A stretch of DNA of 49,817 bases, taken from the NCBI GenBank assembly GCA_900543325.1, contig UQQU01000015.1, forward strand, positions 1 to 49,817, read 5' to 3'. Positions 17,524-26,019 of this stretch are shown one piece after another (position 1 is the stretch's first letter; the number at the start of each line of letters is the position of its first letter). Source of the stretch: an uncultured Clostridium sp. GTDB lineage: Bacteria; Bacillota; Clostridia; Clostridiales; Clostridiaceae. The notes below the pieces were generated by a model. That model did no database searches and was not told where the DNA came from. It saw only the letters and a list, made by a program, of their open reading frames with translations. The position numbers were made by a program, and so were the translations under genes.

Positions 17524-18930
17524 ATGGAAAGTTATTTTGAAAAGTTAAAAAAGGAGCTTTATATAAAGGCTGATAAAATAGTAAATAGTTCAGCTATGTT
17601 TAAGGCATTACGTGCTGGTGAAAAGTTTGATGTAGATATTCCTAAGGATTTTGAAGAAGAATTTTTTAAACTTATGGACAAAGTAAATCTAAGCCTTATG
17701 GAAGAAAAGGATAATTTCTATGGCTACTTTTTGTTTCAAATGGGAAGAGAAATACGATTTGATATAAGTACTCCTACTGGTATAAATTTTAAAGGTGCTA
17801 AATATGTTATATATTTTAATCCAATAATATTCTTACAGCTTAACATAAAACAAATGGAAAGCACTATTAAGCATGAAATTCATCATGTATTATCTATGCA
17901 TTTAATAAGAGCTAAGGAGTTGAAAGGTAAGTTTAGTACACTTGCAATTAATTTAGCTATGGATATAGTAGTAAATCAATATCTTAATAATTTACCACCA
18001 TATGCAATTACTTTAAAGGGAATAAATTCAAAGTATGAGTTGAATCTTGAACCTTATAATACATTTGAATATTATGCAGAAAATATTCAAAATGTATTAA
18101 ATGTACTTGAAGAGGATGATGAAGGTGAAGAAGATGATAGCTGGGGTGAAGATGCTGATAGTGGATTTGATCCAGAAAAAACTCATGATTTATGGGATGA
18201 GAATGAAGATATAGATGAAAAAATGCTTAAGGATTTTACTGAAAAATTCATAAGCAATTCTGAAAAAGGTACAATTCCACTTCATGTAGAAGGAATGATA
18301 TCTGCTTTAAGGAAAAGTAAAGGAGAGCTTCCTTGGAATTTATATCTAAAAAAATTAATGGGAACTATAGAAAGTAATAAAAAGAAAACTATAACAAGAA
18401 GGAATAGAAGACAGCCTAATAGATTAGATTTACGAGGTGAACTTAGAAATCACAAGGCAGAAATAGCAGTTGCTATTGATATAAGTGGAAGTATTAGTGA
18501 TGAAGAATTTAAGCAAGCTGTCAAAGAAGTACTAGCTATAGTAAAAAATTATAATCATGAAATAACTATAATAGAATGTGATAAAGAAGTTAAGCGTGCA
18601 TATAAAGCAAAAACTATAAATGATATAAAAGAAAGATGTTCTTCAGGGGGAGGAACTAGATTTACTCCTGTTTTTGAATATGCTAATAGTAAAAATATTA
18701 ATTTGTTAGTTTACTTTACTGATGGTAAGGGTGAAGATAAATTACAAGTTAAACCTAGAGGATATAAAGTTTTATGGGTTATTTCTGGAAGAGGGGATAA
18801 GCTTTCATTAAAGGAACCTTATGGTGCAGTTAAAAAGCTTAGTAAAGTTGAAGTAAAAGATAACATAGTGGATATGAAAGATGTTAGAAATGATGGATAT
18901 TCAATGAATAACCAAGAACCAATTTTTTAG
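17524..18930 (+). CDS. Metallopeptidase-like/VWA protein (DUF2201-type)
   Basis: A 468-residue protein with two recognisable parts. The N-terminal half (about 1-180) carries HEIHH at 117-121, an HExxH zinc-metallopeptidase-like motif, as in the predicted metal-dependent peptidases of the DUF2201 group. A strongly acidic linker (about 195-235) follows. The C-terminal half is a von Willebrand A-like domain with MIDAS residues D319-x-S321-x-S323, T378 in GGGTRFTP and D400 in YFTDGKG. Such proteins work with MoxR ATPases; here the ATPase is immediately upstream with translational coupling likely (AAGGGGATAATAT before ATG). No signal peptide or membrane segment is seen, so it should be cytoplasmic. 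The substrate is unknown. Confidence 0.82.
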   Translation: MESYFEKLKKELYIKADKIVNSSAMFKALRAGEKFDVDIPKDFEEEFFKLMDKVNLSLMEEKDNFYGYFLFQMGREIRFDISTPTGINFKGAKYVIYFNPIIFLQLNIKQMESTIKHEIHHVLSMHLIRAKELKGKFSTLAINLAMDIVVNQYLNNLPPYAITLKGINSKYELNLEPYNTFEYYAENIQNVLNVLEEDDEGEEDDSWGEDADSGFDPEKTHDLWDENEDIDEKMLKDFTEKFISNSEKGTIPLHVEGMISALRKSKGELPWNLYLKKLMGTIESNKKKTITRRNRRQPNRLDLRGELRNHKAEIAVAIDISGSISDEEFKQAVKEVLAIVKNYNHEITIIECDKEVKRAYKAKTINDIKERCSSGGGTRFTPVFEYANSKNINLLVYFTDGKGEDKLQVKPRGYKVLWVISGRGDKLSLKEPYGAVKKLSKVEVKDNIVDMKDVRNDGYSMNNQEPIF

Positions 18931-19041
18931 TTAATTTAGTAGCAATCATATAGAATAATGGAATATATTATTGGAGAAATTATATTTAATTAAGAAAATA
19001 TATATTTTATTTAATAAATTAAATAAAAGGAGAGTAGAGTT

Positions 19042-19803
19042 ATGGGAATTTTAGAGAAAAGTATAGAAAATAAAGTGGTTATAGTAACTGGTGGTACTAG
19101 AGGAATTGGATTTTCAACAGTAAAAGCTTTTCTTGAAAATGGAGCAAAGGTTGCCTTATGTGGATCAAGAAAAGAAACTGTAGATAAAGCTTTATCACAA
19201 CTTAATAAAATAAATTCTAGTTATGAAGTCATTGGATTTTCAAGTAATTTGTTAGATTTATCAGAAGTTAGAAACATGATGGAAGAAGTTGTGAATAAAT
19301 GGGGTGCTATAGATGTTTTAATCAATAATGCAGGTATAAGTGATAATGTTAGTATATATGACCAAGATTCAGAGCATTTTGCAAAGATAATAGATATAAA
19401 TGTGGAAGCTGTATTTAATTGTAGTAAAATAGCTGCTGAGAAAATGAAAGAAAAAGGCAAAGGTGTAATACTTAATACAAGTTCTATAGTAAGTATAAAT
19501 GGTCAAAAGTCAGGTGTTGGATATCCAACTTCTAAATTTGCCGTAAATGGATTAACTAAATCTTTAGCAAGAGAGCTAGGCAAGGATGGAATAAGAGTTA
19601 ATGCAGTAGCACCAGGAATAATTGCCACTGATATGGTGACAGCACTTGATCAAAATATGATAAAAGCAATGGTTGCTAATGTTCCAGTAGGAAGAATTGG
19701 AGAGCCAGAAGATATTGCGAATGCATTTTTATTCTTAGCATCAGATATGGCAAGTTATATAAGTGGGGCTATTTTATCTGTTGATGGTGCTACTGTAATT
19801 TAA
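19042..19803 (+). CDS. Short-chain dehydrogenase/reductase, FabG-like
   Basis: A 253-residue classical SDR oxidoreductase. The NAD(P)-binding motif TGGTRGIG lies near residue 15, NNAG near 95, the catalytic Ser in NTSSIVS and the YxxxK motif in GYPTSKFAV. The C-terminal LASDMASYISGAILSVDG is typical of FabG-like ketoreductases. There is no neighbouring fatty-acid gene, so it could equally reduce a sugar, steroid or bile-acid carbonyl; hydroxysteroid dehydrogenases of gut clostridia belong to this class. The start follows AAAAGGAGAGTAG. Confidence 0.82.
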   Translation: MGILEKSIENKVVIVTGGTRGIGFSTVKAFLENGAKVALCGSRKETVDKALSQLNKINSSYEVIGFSSNLLDLSEVRNMMEEVVNKWGAIDVLINNAGISDNVSIYDQDSEHFAKIIDINVEAVFNCSKIAAEKMKEKGKGVILNTSSIVSINGQKSGVGYPTSKFAVNGLTKSLARELGKDGIRVNAVAPGIIATDMVTALDQNMIKAMVANVPVGRIGEPEDIANAFLFLASDMASYISGAILSVDGATVI

Positions 19804-19840
19804 TATAATATAAAATAGATTATAATGAAATAAGTATAAA

Positions 19841-19874
19841 AATAAGATTGTACCAATTAAGGTGCAATCTTATT
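19841..19874 (+). terminator. Hairpin after SDR gene
   Basis: AATAAGATTGTACC pairs with GGTGCAATCTTATT with one mismatch. The T-run after it is weak, so it may be a partial terminator; the next ribosome site begins seven bases later. Confidence 0.6.
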
Positions 19875-19892
19875 TGATTTGGAGGACTTAAG

Positions 19893-20807
19893 TTGGATAA
19901 GACATACATGTTTGATAACTATATATCTATAGGACGTAACTTTATGACTGAAAAAAACTATTTAAAGGCTCTGAAGTTTTTTAAGAAGGCATATAATTGT
20001 CCAGAAGGAAAAGAAGATATAGATTTAATTTTAGATTTAGCATTTCTTTATGATAAAATAGCACATTTTGATTTAGCAGAAAAAATGTATAGAAGAGTAT
20101 TAGAATTAGATGAGACTAATGCTATAGCCTATTATGGATTAGGTATAATTTATGATGATGATGAATTATATGAAGAAGCTATTGAGTATTATAAAAAGGC
20201 TATAAAATATGATGAAAAATATGAAAAGGCATATTTCTTTTTAGCTAATGCTTATGATGAATTAGGGAATAAAGAAGAGGCAATAAAAAATTATAAACAA
20301 GTATTAAAGCTAAATTCAAAGGATTTATGGGCAAATGCTAATTTAGGGTGTATTTATGATGAGTTAGGAGATACTAAATTAGCTTTAGAATATATGGAAA
20401 AGGCACTTGAAATAAATAAAAATCATTTTAGAATACTATTTAATATGGGAGTATTTAATAAAAAGTTAGGTAACTTAGAATTGGCAGAAGATTATTATAA
20501 GAAATCAATAGAGCAAGATCCTTATTATCCTTATAGTTATTTAAATTATGCTGTAATGTATAAAGAAAAAGGAGATTATAATAGAGCTATTGAAATAATT
20601 AATGAAGGTATATTAGAAAATGAGGACAGAGGTTTTTTATATTATAATAGAGCCTGTTTTTATACTGCAATTAATAAGTTAGATTTAGCTTTAGATGATA
20701 TTCTTAAGGCTATTGAGTTAAATGATTTTTTTGAGGAGTATATGAAGGAAGATCAAGAGCTTAATGCCATTAGGGAATTAGAGAGATATAAAGAAATGTT
20801 TAAATAA
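19893..20807 (+). CDS. Tetratricopeptide repeat protein
   Basis: A 304-residue soluble protein consisting of about seven consecutive TPR units, for example AYYGLGIIYDDDELYEEAIE, then AYFFLANAYDELGNKEEAIK and ANANLGCIYDELGDTKLALE. TPR arrays bind peptides or proteins; no catalytic domain is attached. I choose TTG at 19893 because TTTGGAGGACTTAAG places GGAGG seven bases upstream; the first ATG (19908) would be 22 bases from it. Transcribed alone or by read-through from the SDR gene. Confidence 0.85.
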   Translation: MDKTYMFDNYISIGRNFMTEKNYLKALKFFKKAYNCPEGKEDIDLILDLAFLYDKIAHFDLAEKMYRRVLELDETNAIAYYGLGIIYDDDELYEEAIEYYKKAIKYDEKYEKAYFFLANAYDELGNKEEAIKNYKQVLKLNSKDLWANANLGCIYDELGDTKLALEYMEKALEINKNHFRILFNMGVFNKKLGNLELAEDYYKKSIEQDPYYPYSYLNYAVMYKEKGDYNRAIEIINEGILENEDRGFLYYNRACFYTAINKLDLALDDILKAIELNDFFEEYMKEDQELNAIRELERYKEMFK

Positions 20808-20908
20808 TTGTAATATTAATAGAAATATTTTAGAAGTAGCATAATAATTTATTAAATATCTAAGTAGATTTCAAAAAGAAGGGATGTGGAAATAAAAGTG
20901 TATATTAT

Positions 20909-20947
20909 AAAAGTAGCAGTTTAATTTTAGTTAAACTGCTACTTTTT
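20909..20947 (+). terminator. Intrinsic terminator after TPR gene
   Basis: AAAAGTAGCAGTTTAA pairs with TTAAACTGCTACTTTT, followed by further T. The flanking bases 20808-20908 and 20948-21037 hold nothing else I can support. Confidence 0.88.
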
Positions 20948-21037
20948 TGTGCAAATATAGTATTAAGTATTTTATAGAGATGAATGTAATTGAATTTATA
21001 ATAGAGTTTGAAAAAGATAGGTAATTAAATATTTAAG

Positions 21038-21709
21038 TTAATTTTTTATATCTAGAATTTTAGTTTTATTTTTCATATTTTTATATTCTAATGGGGTTAT
21101 ACCAAGAACCTTTTTAAATAACCTACAAAAATATGAGTAATTATTAAAACCGCAACATAATGAAACTTCAACTAAAGATAATTGAGGGTCTAATAGTAGG
21201 TGCTTTGCAGCGGCTATTCTTCGTGTATTCACATACTCGCTAAATGTACAATTTGTATAATTTTTAAAAACTCTACAAAAATAAGTTTTATTCATATTTA
21301 CAATAGAGCAAATATCATTTAAAGAAATATTTTCATCTATATGTTTATGAATATAATAAATAGCCTTTCTAATTTCAGGGTGAGGATACTTTTCACCTAA
21401 ATAATCTTTACAATAACTATAGGAGTTTATTATTTTATGTCCAGTAAGTAACAAAGAAGATAGATTGTATCTATCAAAATCTTCCTTGGTATTTTTAAAA
21501 CAACATTTGTGTAAAGAAATTCCTTCCTTAACAAGAATATAGTTATAAATACTAAAATTGAGAGATGAAATAAAGATATCACAATGCTCAAATCCTGTAG
21601 TGTCTATAAGGTATTTCAAATTTTTATCAAATAGTTTAAGTGCTAGATTGGTATTTCCACAGTATACTAATGAGCAAATGTGCAGATGATTTAGTATATT
21701 TTTCTCCAT
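21038..21709 (-). CDS. AraC-family transcriptional regulator
   Basis: A 223-residue regulator. The C-terminal AraC DNA-binding domain (about residues 112-215) has both helix-turn-helix units, including ISLNDICSIVNMNKTYFCRV and SLVEVSLCCGFNNYSYFCRL, ending in LGITPLEYKN. The N-terminal 110 residues are not a cupin that I recognise and hold several Cys. The start follows GGGAGGGCTTTT. It is divergent from the iron-regulated operon starting at 21859 and shares its 149-base control region, so it is probably an activator of that operon sensing an iron chelate or the reductase substrate, as AraC regulators do in several siderophore loci. That role is inference. Confidence 0.8.
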   Translation of the reverse strand: MEKNILNHLHICSLVYCGNTNLALKLFDKNLKYLIDTTGFEHCDIFISSLNFSIYNYILVKEGISLHKCCFKNTKEDFDRYNLSSLLLTGHKIINSYSYCKDYLGEKYPHPEIRKAIYYIHKHIDENISLNDICSIVNMNKTYFCRVFKNYTNCTFSEYVNTRRIAAAKHLLLDPQLSLVEVSLCCGFNNYSYFCRLFKKVLGITPLEYKNMKNKTKILDIKN

Positions 21710-21826
21710 AAAAGCCCTCCCTTTTTGTGATAAATATTAGAATGATAAAGTGTAAAATAATTAAAAAACAAGAGAATATAGTTAAAGACTACCTAATTAT
21801 ACCATGATACAATTATAAAGTAAAAA

Positions 21827-21841
21827 TGATAATCATTATCA
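21827..21841. promoter_or_regulatory. Fur box
   Basis: TGATAATCATTATCA is an exact 7-1-7 palindrome matching the Fur consensus TGATAATNATTATCA. It lies 17 bases before the flavodoxin start and within the divergent AraC control region. This predicts repression of the operon 21859-28543 when iron is sufficient. The promoter itself is not clear; TACAAT (21808-21813) could be a -10. Confidence 0.9.
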
Positions 21842-21858
21842 ATTAAGAAAGGGAAGAT

Positions 21859-22377
21859 ATGAATATTTTAATTACTTATTCAAGCAAAACAGGAAATACT
21901 AAAAAATTAGCAACAGGTATTTATAAAAATATAGGTGAAGAATATGGAATGAATGTAGAAATAAAGCCTATGCATGAGGTTAAATGTACAGAAAATTATG
22001 ATTCTATATTAATTGGATATTGGGTGGATAAGGGTGGACCTAATGAAGAAGCAAAAGAATTTATGAAAAAAATTAGAAATAAAAAAGTAGGCATATTTGC
22101 TACATTAGGTGCATATCCGGATTCAAATCATGGATTTAATAGTTTAGTTAGAGGAGAAGATCTTTTAAAAGAAAAAAACGAAATAATAGGGAAATATATT
22201 TGTCAGGGAGCAGTTGACCCTAATTTAATTGAGGCTTTCAAAAAGTTAGATTCTAATAATTATCATGCTATAACAGATGAAAAATTAAGAAGATATAAAA
22301 TTGCCGAACTTCATCCTAATGAAGCTGAAATATTAAGTGCATCTATATTATTTAAGGAAAGATTAACAATAATTTAG
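21859..22377 (+). CDS. Flavodoxin-family protein
   Basis: A 172-residue FMN-binding electron carrier. The N-terminal ILITYSSKTGNTKKLA contains the phosphate-binding loop SxTGNT. YDSILIGYWVDKGGPNEEAKEF and KVGIFATLGAYPDS follow as in flavodoxin-fold domains. Clostridia make flavodoxin in place of ferredoxin under iron limitation, which agrees with the Fur box 17 bases upstream. The NifH-like gene follows after 11 bases, so this is the obvious electron donor for it. The start follows AAGAAAGGGAAG. Confidence 0.85.
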   Translation: MNILITYSSKTGNTKKLATGIYKNIGEEYGMNVEIKPMHEVKCTENYDSILIGYWVDKGGPNEEAKEFMKKIRNKKVGIFATLGAYPDSNHGFNSLVRGEDLLKEKNEIIGKYICQGAVDPNLIEAFKKLDSNNYHAITDEKLRRYKIAELHPNEAEILSASILFKERLTII

Positions 22378-22388
22378 GAGGAATAACT

Positions 22389-23147
22389 GTGGAAGATAAG
22401 AAGATTCGTAAGATTGCTATATATGGAAAAGGTGGTATTGGAAAATCAACTACAACATCTAATTTATCAGCAGCATTATCTCAATTAGGTTTAAAGGTTA
22501 TGCAAATAGGATGTGATCCTAAAGCTGATTCAACTAAAAATCTTATGGGAGGAAAAAGAATTCCAACTGTTTTAGAGCAACTTAAGGAAAAAGGAGATGA
22601 TTTATCATTAGAGGATATAGTTTTTTCAGGCTATAACGGAGTGTTATGCGTAGAGTCTGGAGGTCCTACACCAGGAATAGGATGTGCGGGAAGGGGAATT
22701 ATATCAGCCTTTGAAAAGCTAGAAGAATTAGAAGCTTTTGAAACATATAAGCCAGATATTGTTTTATATGATGTTCTTGGAGATGTAGTATGCGGCGGCT
22801 TTGCAATTCCTATAAGAGGAGGATATGCAGAGGAAGTATATATTGTATCATCTGGTGAAATGATGTCTTTATATGCTGCATCAAATATTAGTTCAGCTAT
22901 TAAAAATTTCAGAAGTAGAGGATATGCAGAATTAAAAGGTTTGATATTAAACTCAAAAAATATAGAAAATGAAATTAGTATTGTGGAAAAAGCAGTAGAA
23001 GAAATAGAGACGAAAATAGTTCACGTAATACCAAGAAGTGGTGAAATTCAGGTTGCAGAAAATGCTGGAGGAACAGTATTTGAGTTTTTAGAAGAGTCAG
23101 AAATGAAAGAAGTATATATAGAGTTAGCAAATAAAATTATTGCGTAA
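22389..23147 (+). CDS. NifH-like iron-sulfur ATPase (nitrogenase-like reductase)
   Basis: A 252-residue homologue of nitrogenase Fe protein. The P-loop is GKGGIGKST (residues 13-21), followed by GCDPKADST (41-49). Both [4Fe-4S]-bridging cysteines are present: C99 in GIGCAGRG and C135 in DVVCGGFAIP. It should form a homodimer that passes electrons, with ATP hydrolysis, to the two component-1-like subunits at 26020-28543. True NifH is about 275-295 residues; this is shorter at the C-terminus, like NifH-like proteins of tetrapyrrole or other reductases. No nif assembly genes (nifB, E, N, V) are nearby, so N2 fixation is not supported. The start is GTG behind TTAGGAGGAATAACT. Confidence 0.9.
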   Translation: MEDKKIRKIAIYGKGGIGKSTTTSNLSAALSQLGLKVMQIGCDPKADSTKNLMGGKRIPTVLEQLKEKGDDLSLEDIVFSGYNGVLCVESGGPTPGIGCAGRGIISAFEKLEELEAFETYKPDIVLYDVLGDVVCGGFAIPIRGGYAEEVYIVSSGEMMSLYAASNISSAIKNFRSRGYAELKGLILNSKNIENEISIVEKAVEEIETKIVHVIPRSGEIQVAENAGGTVFEFLEESEMKEVYIELANKIIA

Positions 23148-23181
23148 AATTAAAAGTTATACAAATAGGGGGATTTAAATT

Positions 23182-24201
23182 ATGATAAGCAAAAAAATGA
23201 GAGTATTAGTAATAGGTATTTCAACAATGTTAATGATAGGTATGTTTGCAGGTTGTTCAGCAAAAAATACGGGGGTCTCAGGAAGTAACGATTCTCAAGT
23301 AGTAGCTTCTGAAGATAGTGTAGAGAAAGAATTTAGATTAGAGTATACAGAAATAATGAAACAACAAGGTTTCACAGAACCAATAGTGTTAGAAAGTAAA
23401 CCTGAGAGAGTAGTTTGTGTATCAACATCAACGACACCTTTATTATTTGAAGTGGATGCATCACTTGTTGGAATTCCAACATCAACAATTTTTGAGACTC
23501 CTAGTGACTATACAGGTGAAAAGTTACAATCACTTATGTCTGATGATTTTAATATAGAAACAGTTGTAGCTCTTAATCCTGATTTAGTTATAATTCCATC
23601 TTCATCTAAAGAACAATATGGGGATGCTTTAGAATCATCAAATATTCCAGTTTATTATACAAATAGTGGACATTCAGCAACATATGAATCTGTAGTTCAA
23701 GAAGCAGAAGTAATTATAAATGCTTTTGGGAAGGATTCAGAAAATGCAAAGAAAGTATTACAATCATTTGATGACTTAGATAAAAAGATGGAGGAAAGTA
23801 AGAAAGCCTTAGAAGGAAAAACAGTTATGATACTTGCTACAACTCAATATATACAATCAAAGAGTGGTACTGCAGGTTCTATGGCAGATATGATAGGTCT
23901 AACTAATGTATATGAGAATGAACAAGCTGGAATGGTTCCTCTTGATCAGGAAACTACTCTTGGATACAATCCAGACGTTATATTAGCAATAGGAAGTAGT
24001 ATGTCAGAGGAAGATAATAAAGCAGTTTTTGAAGCAGCATTTGATGAAAACAGTGAATATTGGGGAAGTTTTGAAGCAATAAAGAATGATAAAGTTATTT
24101 ATTTACCATCAAGCTATATGCCAAGTACGGGTATAGGAGTAATAAAGCAAATATCAGACCTTATAGATTTAGTTTATGAAAAACTAGAAATTAATAATTA
24201 A
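23182..24201 (+). CDS. ABC substrate-binding lipoprotein, iron-chelate/cobalamin type
   Basis: A 339-residue solute-binding protein of the FecB/BtuF (helical backbone) class. The lipoprotein signal has lipobox MFAGC, lipidated Cys25. PERVVCVSTSTTPLLFEV, VVALNPDLVIIPSS and the long central helix are typical. The ligand is unknown: siderophore, heme, cobalamin or another chelate are all possible for this fold. It lies between the NifH-like gene and its permease in one operon, so its ligand is a candidate substrate or cofactor source for the reductase. The start follows AGGGGGATTTAAATT. Confidence 0.85.
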   Translation: MISKKMRVLVIGISTMLMIGMFAGCSAKNTGVSGSNDSQVVASEDSVEKEFRLEYTEIMKQQGFTEPIVLESKPERVVCVSTSTTPLLFEVDASLVGIPTSTIFETPSDYTGEKLQSLMSDDFNIETVVALNPDLVIIPSSSKEQYGDALESSNIPVYYTNSGHSATYESVVQEAEVIINAFGKDSENAKKVLQSFDDLDKKMEESKKALEGKTVMILATTQYIQSKSGTAGSMADMIGLTNVYENEQAGMVPLDQETTLGYNPDVILAIGSSMSEEDNKAVFEAAFDENSEYWGSFEAIKNDKVIYLPSSYMPSTGIGVIKQISDLIDLVYEKLEINN

Positions 24202-24226
24202 TTAAATAAAAAAGTAGGAGTAAGAG

Positions 24227-25234
24227 ATGAAAAAGAAATCAAAATCTATAATAAAGGTTACTTCAGTTATATTAATTCTTAGCTGCATATTATGTGTATT
24301 AGCTCTTATTTCTATATCTATAGGAAGTGCAAGATATTCTTTAAGGGATATAATGACTAATTTATTAACTGAAGAAAGCAATCCTATTAAGATTATAATA
24401 TATAATTTAAGATTGCCACGTATAATTTCAGCTATTTTAATAGGTGCAGCATTATCAGTAGGAGGAGCATTATTGCAATCTGTTATGAGAAATCCTTTAG
24501 CTGATCCAGGAACAATTGGTGTATCAGCAGGGGCAGGTACAGCTGCAACTACTATATTACTATTATTTCCACATATGACAACGGCGGTTCCAATATTTGC
24601 TTTTGGAGGAGCTGCCCTTGCTTGTGGGCTAATATATTTATTAGCTTGGAAGGGTGGAGTAGACCCAGTAAGAATAATTCTTTCTGGAGTAGCAATAAAC
24701 TCCGTTTTAGGAGGATATAATGGATTCTTACAAATGTTATATTCAGATAATTTACAAGGAGTTTTGGGATTTATGAATGGAAGTCTATCAGGGCGTTCAT
24801 GGAGTGATGTTAAAACTCTGGCTATATATGTTATCATAGGGTTATTTTTAGCTTTAATATGTATAAAAAGTGCTAATGCACTGCAGCTTGGAGACGAAAT
24901 GGCGAAAAATTTAGGGATTAACGTAAACTTAAGTAGAATAGCCTTATCTGCTGTTTCAGCATTTTTGGCAGCGGCCACAGTAAGTGTTGCAGGAATGATC
25001 GGATTTGTAGGACTTGTTGTACCACATATTGCAAGGATGATAGTAGGTTCAGATTATAAAATTATGATTCCAACCAGTATGCTTTTAGGAGCTGTAGTAT
25101 TACTTTTTGCTGATACTGTAGGTCGTACATTAGTACCAGGAATGGATATTCCAGTAGGAACCATTATGTCTATGGTAGGTGGACCATTTTTCTTATACAT
25201 GCTTAGAAAGAAGGGGAAAATAAGTGGAAATTAA
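24227..25234 (+). CDS. ABC permease, FecCD/BtuC type
   Basis: A 335-residue membrane permease with about nine to ten hydrophobic segments. Class motifs include RLPRIISAILIGAALSVGGA, then MRNPLADPGTIGVSAGAG and the coupling region GMIGFVGLVVPHIARMIVG. This family imports iron-siderophores, heme or cobalamin. It is normally a homodimer; only one permease gene is present here, which fits. Its end overlaps the ATPase gene by 11 bases. The start follows AGTAGGAGTAAGAG. Confidence 0.88.
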   Translation: MKKKSKSIIKVTSVILILSCILCVLALISISIGSARYSLRDIMTNLLTEESNPIKIIIYNLRLPRIISAILIGAALSVGGALLQSVMRNPLADPGTIGVSAGAGTAATTILLLFPHMTTAVPIFAFGGAALACGLIYLLAWKGGVDPVRIILSGVAINSVLGGYNGFLQMLYSDNLQGVLGFMNGSLSGRSWSDVKTLAIYVIIGLFLALICIKSANALQLGDEMAKNLGINVNLSRIALSAVSAFLAAATVSVAGMIGFVGLVVPHIARMIVGSDYKIMIPTSMLLGAVVLLFADTVGRTLVPGMDIPVGTIMSMVGGPFFLYMLRKKGKISGN

Positions 25235-26009
25235 TTGTAGAGGTATAGAGGTTAAATATGGAGAATATAAAGCTGTAAAGGGAATAGATACATCATTATA
25301 TAAAGGAGTTATCACAACTATTATAGGTCCTAACGGATCAGGAAAATCTACATTTTTAAAATCTATAACTAGATTGTTAAAATATGATAGAGGAACTGTT
25401 CATATAAATAATAGAAATATTGAATCTTTTAAAGGAAAAGAGCTATCAAAGATGATAGCTGTTCTTCCTCAAAGACATTCAGCTCCACCAGATTTTAAGG
25501 TTGAGGAGCTTGTAAGCTATGGTAGAATGCCACATAAAAAATGGTATGATAATAAAAATGATGCCAAAGATCCAATTGTTAATTGGGCAATGGAATGTAC
25601 TAATATAAGTCATTTAAAAAAGAAGTCTATTAATGAAATTTCAGGGGGAGAATCACAAAGAGTATGGATAGCTACAGTGTTAGCTCAAAATCCGGAGATA
25701 CTATTTTTAGATGAGCCTACAACTTATTTAGATATTTCTCATCAGTTAGAAACTATGAATTTAGTAAAGAGGTTGAATAAAGAGCATGGAATTGGAGTTG
25801 TTATGGTCTTACATGATTTATCTCATGCTTTAGAAGTTAGTGATAGAATAATAGTTTTAAAAGATGGTAAGAAGTATGATGAGGGAAAACCAACAGATGT
25901 AATAACATCTAAAATGATGAAAGAAGTTTATAACGTAGATTGTGACATTATAAATATAGAAGGAAGAGATAAACCAATTATTGCATATAAAGAAATTGCA
26001 GCGGTTTAG
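25224..26009 (+). CDS. ABC ATPase, FecE/BtuD type
   Basis: A 261-residue ATPase for the upstream permease. Walker A is GPNGSGKST, the Q-loop AVLPQRHS, the signature SGGESQRVWIA, Walker B ILFLDEPTT and the switch His is in VLHDLSHAL. The start is GTG 25224 behind AAGAAGGGGAA, overlapping the permease gene. The component-1-like gene begins 10 bases after the stop, so transport and reduction are encoded on one message. Confidence 0.9.
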   Translation: MEINCRGIEVKYGEYKAVKGIDTSLYKGVITTIIGPNGSGKSTFLKSITRLLKYDRGTVHINNRNIESFKGKELSKMIAVLPQRHSAPPDFKVEELVSYGRMPHKKWYDNKNDAKDPIVNWAMECTNISHLKKKSINEISGGESQRVWIATVLAQNPEILFLDEPTTYLDISHQLETMNLVKRLNKEHGIGVVMVLHDLSHALEVSDRIIVLKDGKKYDEGKPTDVITSKMMKEVYNVDCDIINIEGRDKPIIAYKEIAAV

Positions 26010-26019
26010 AGGGGGAGAC

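Noticed and set aside
24202..24978. A 258-codon open frame on the minus strand
   Set aside because: It lies antisense to the FecCD-type permease, has Pro/Ala/Ile composition of a shadow frame and no homologous motif or ribosome site.
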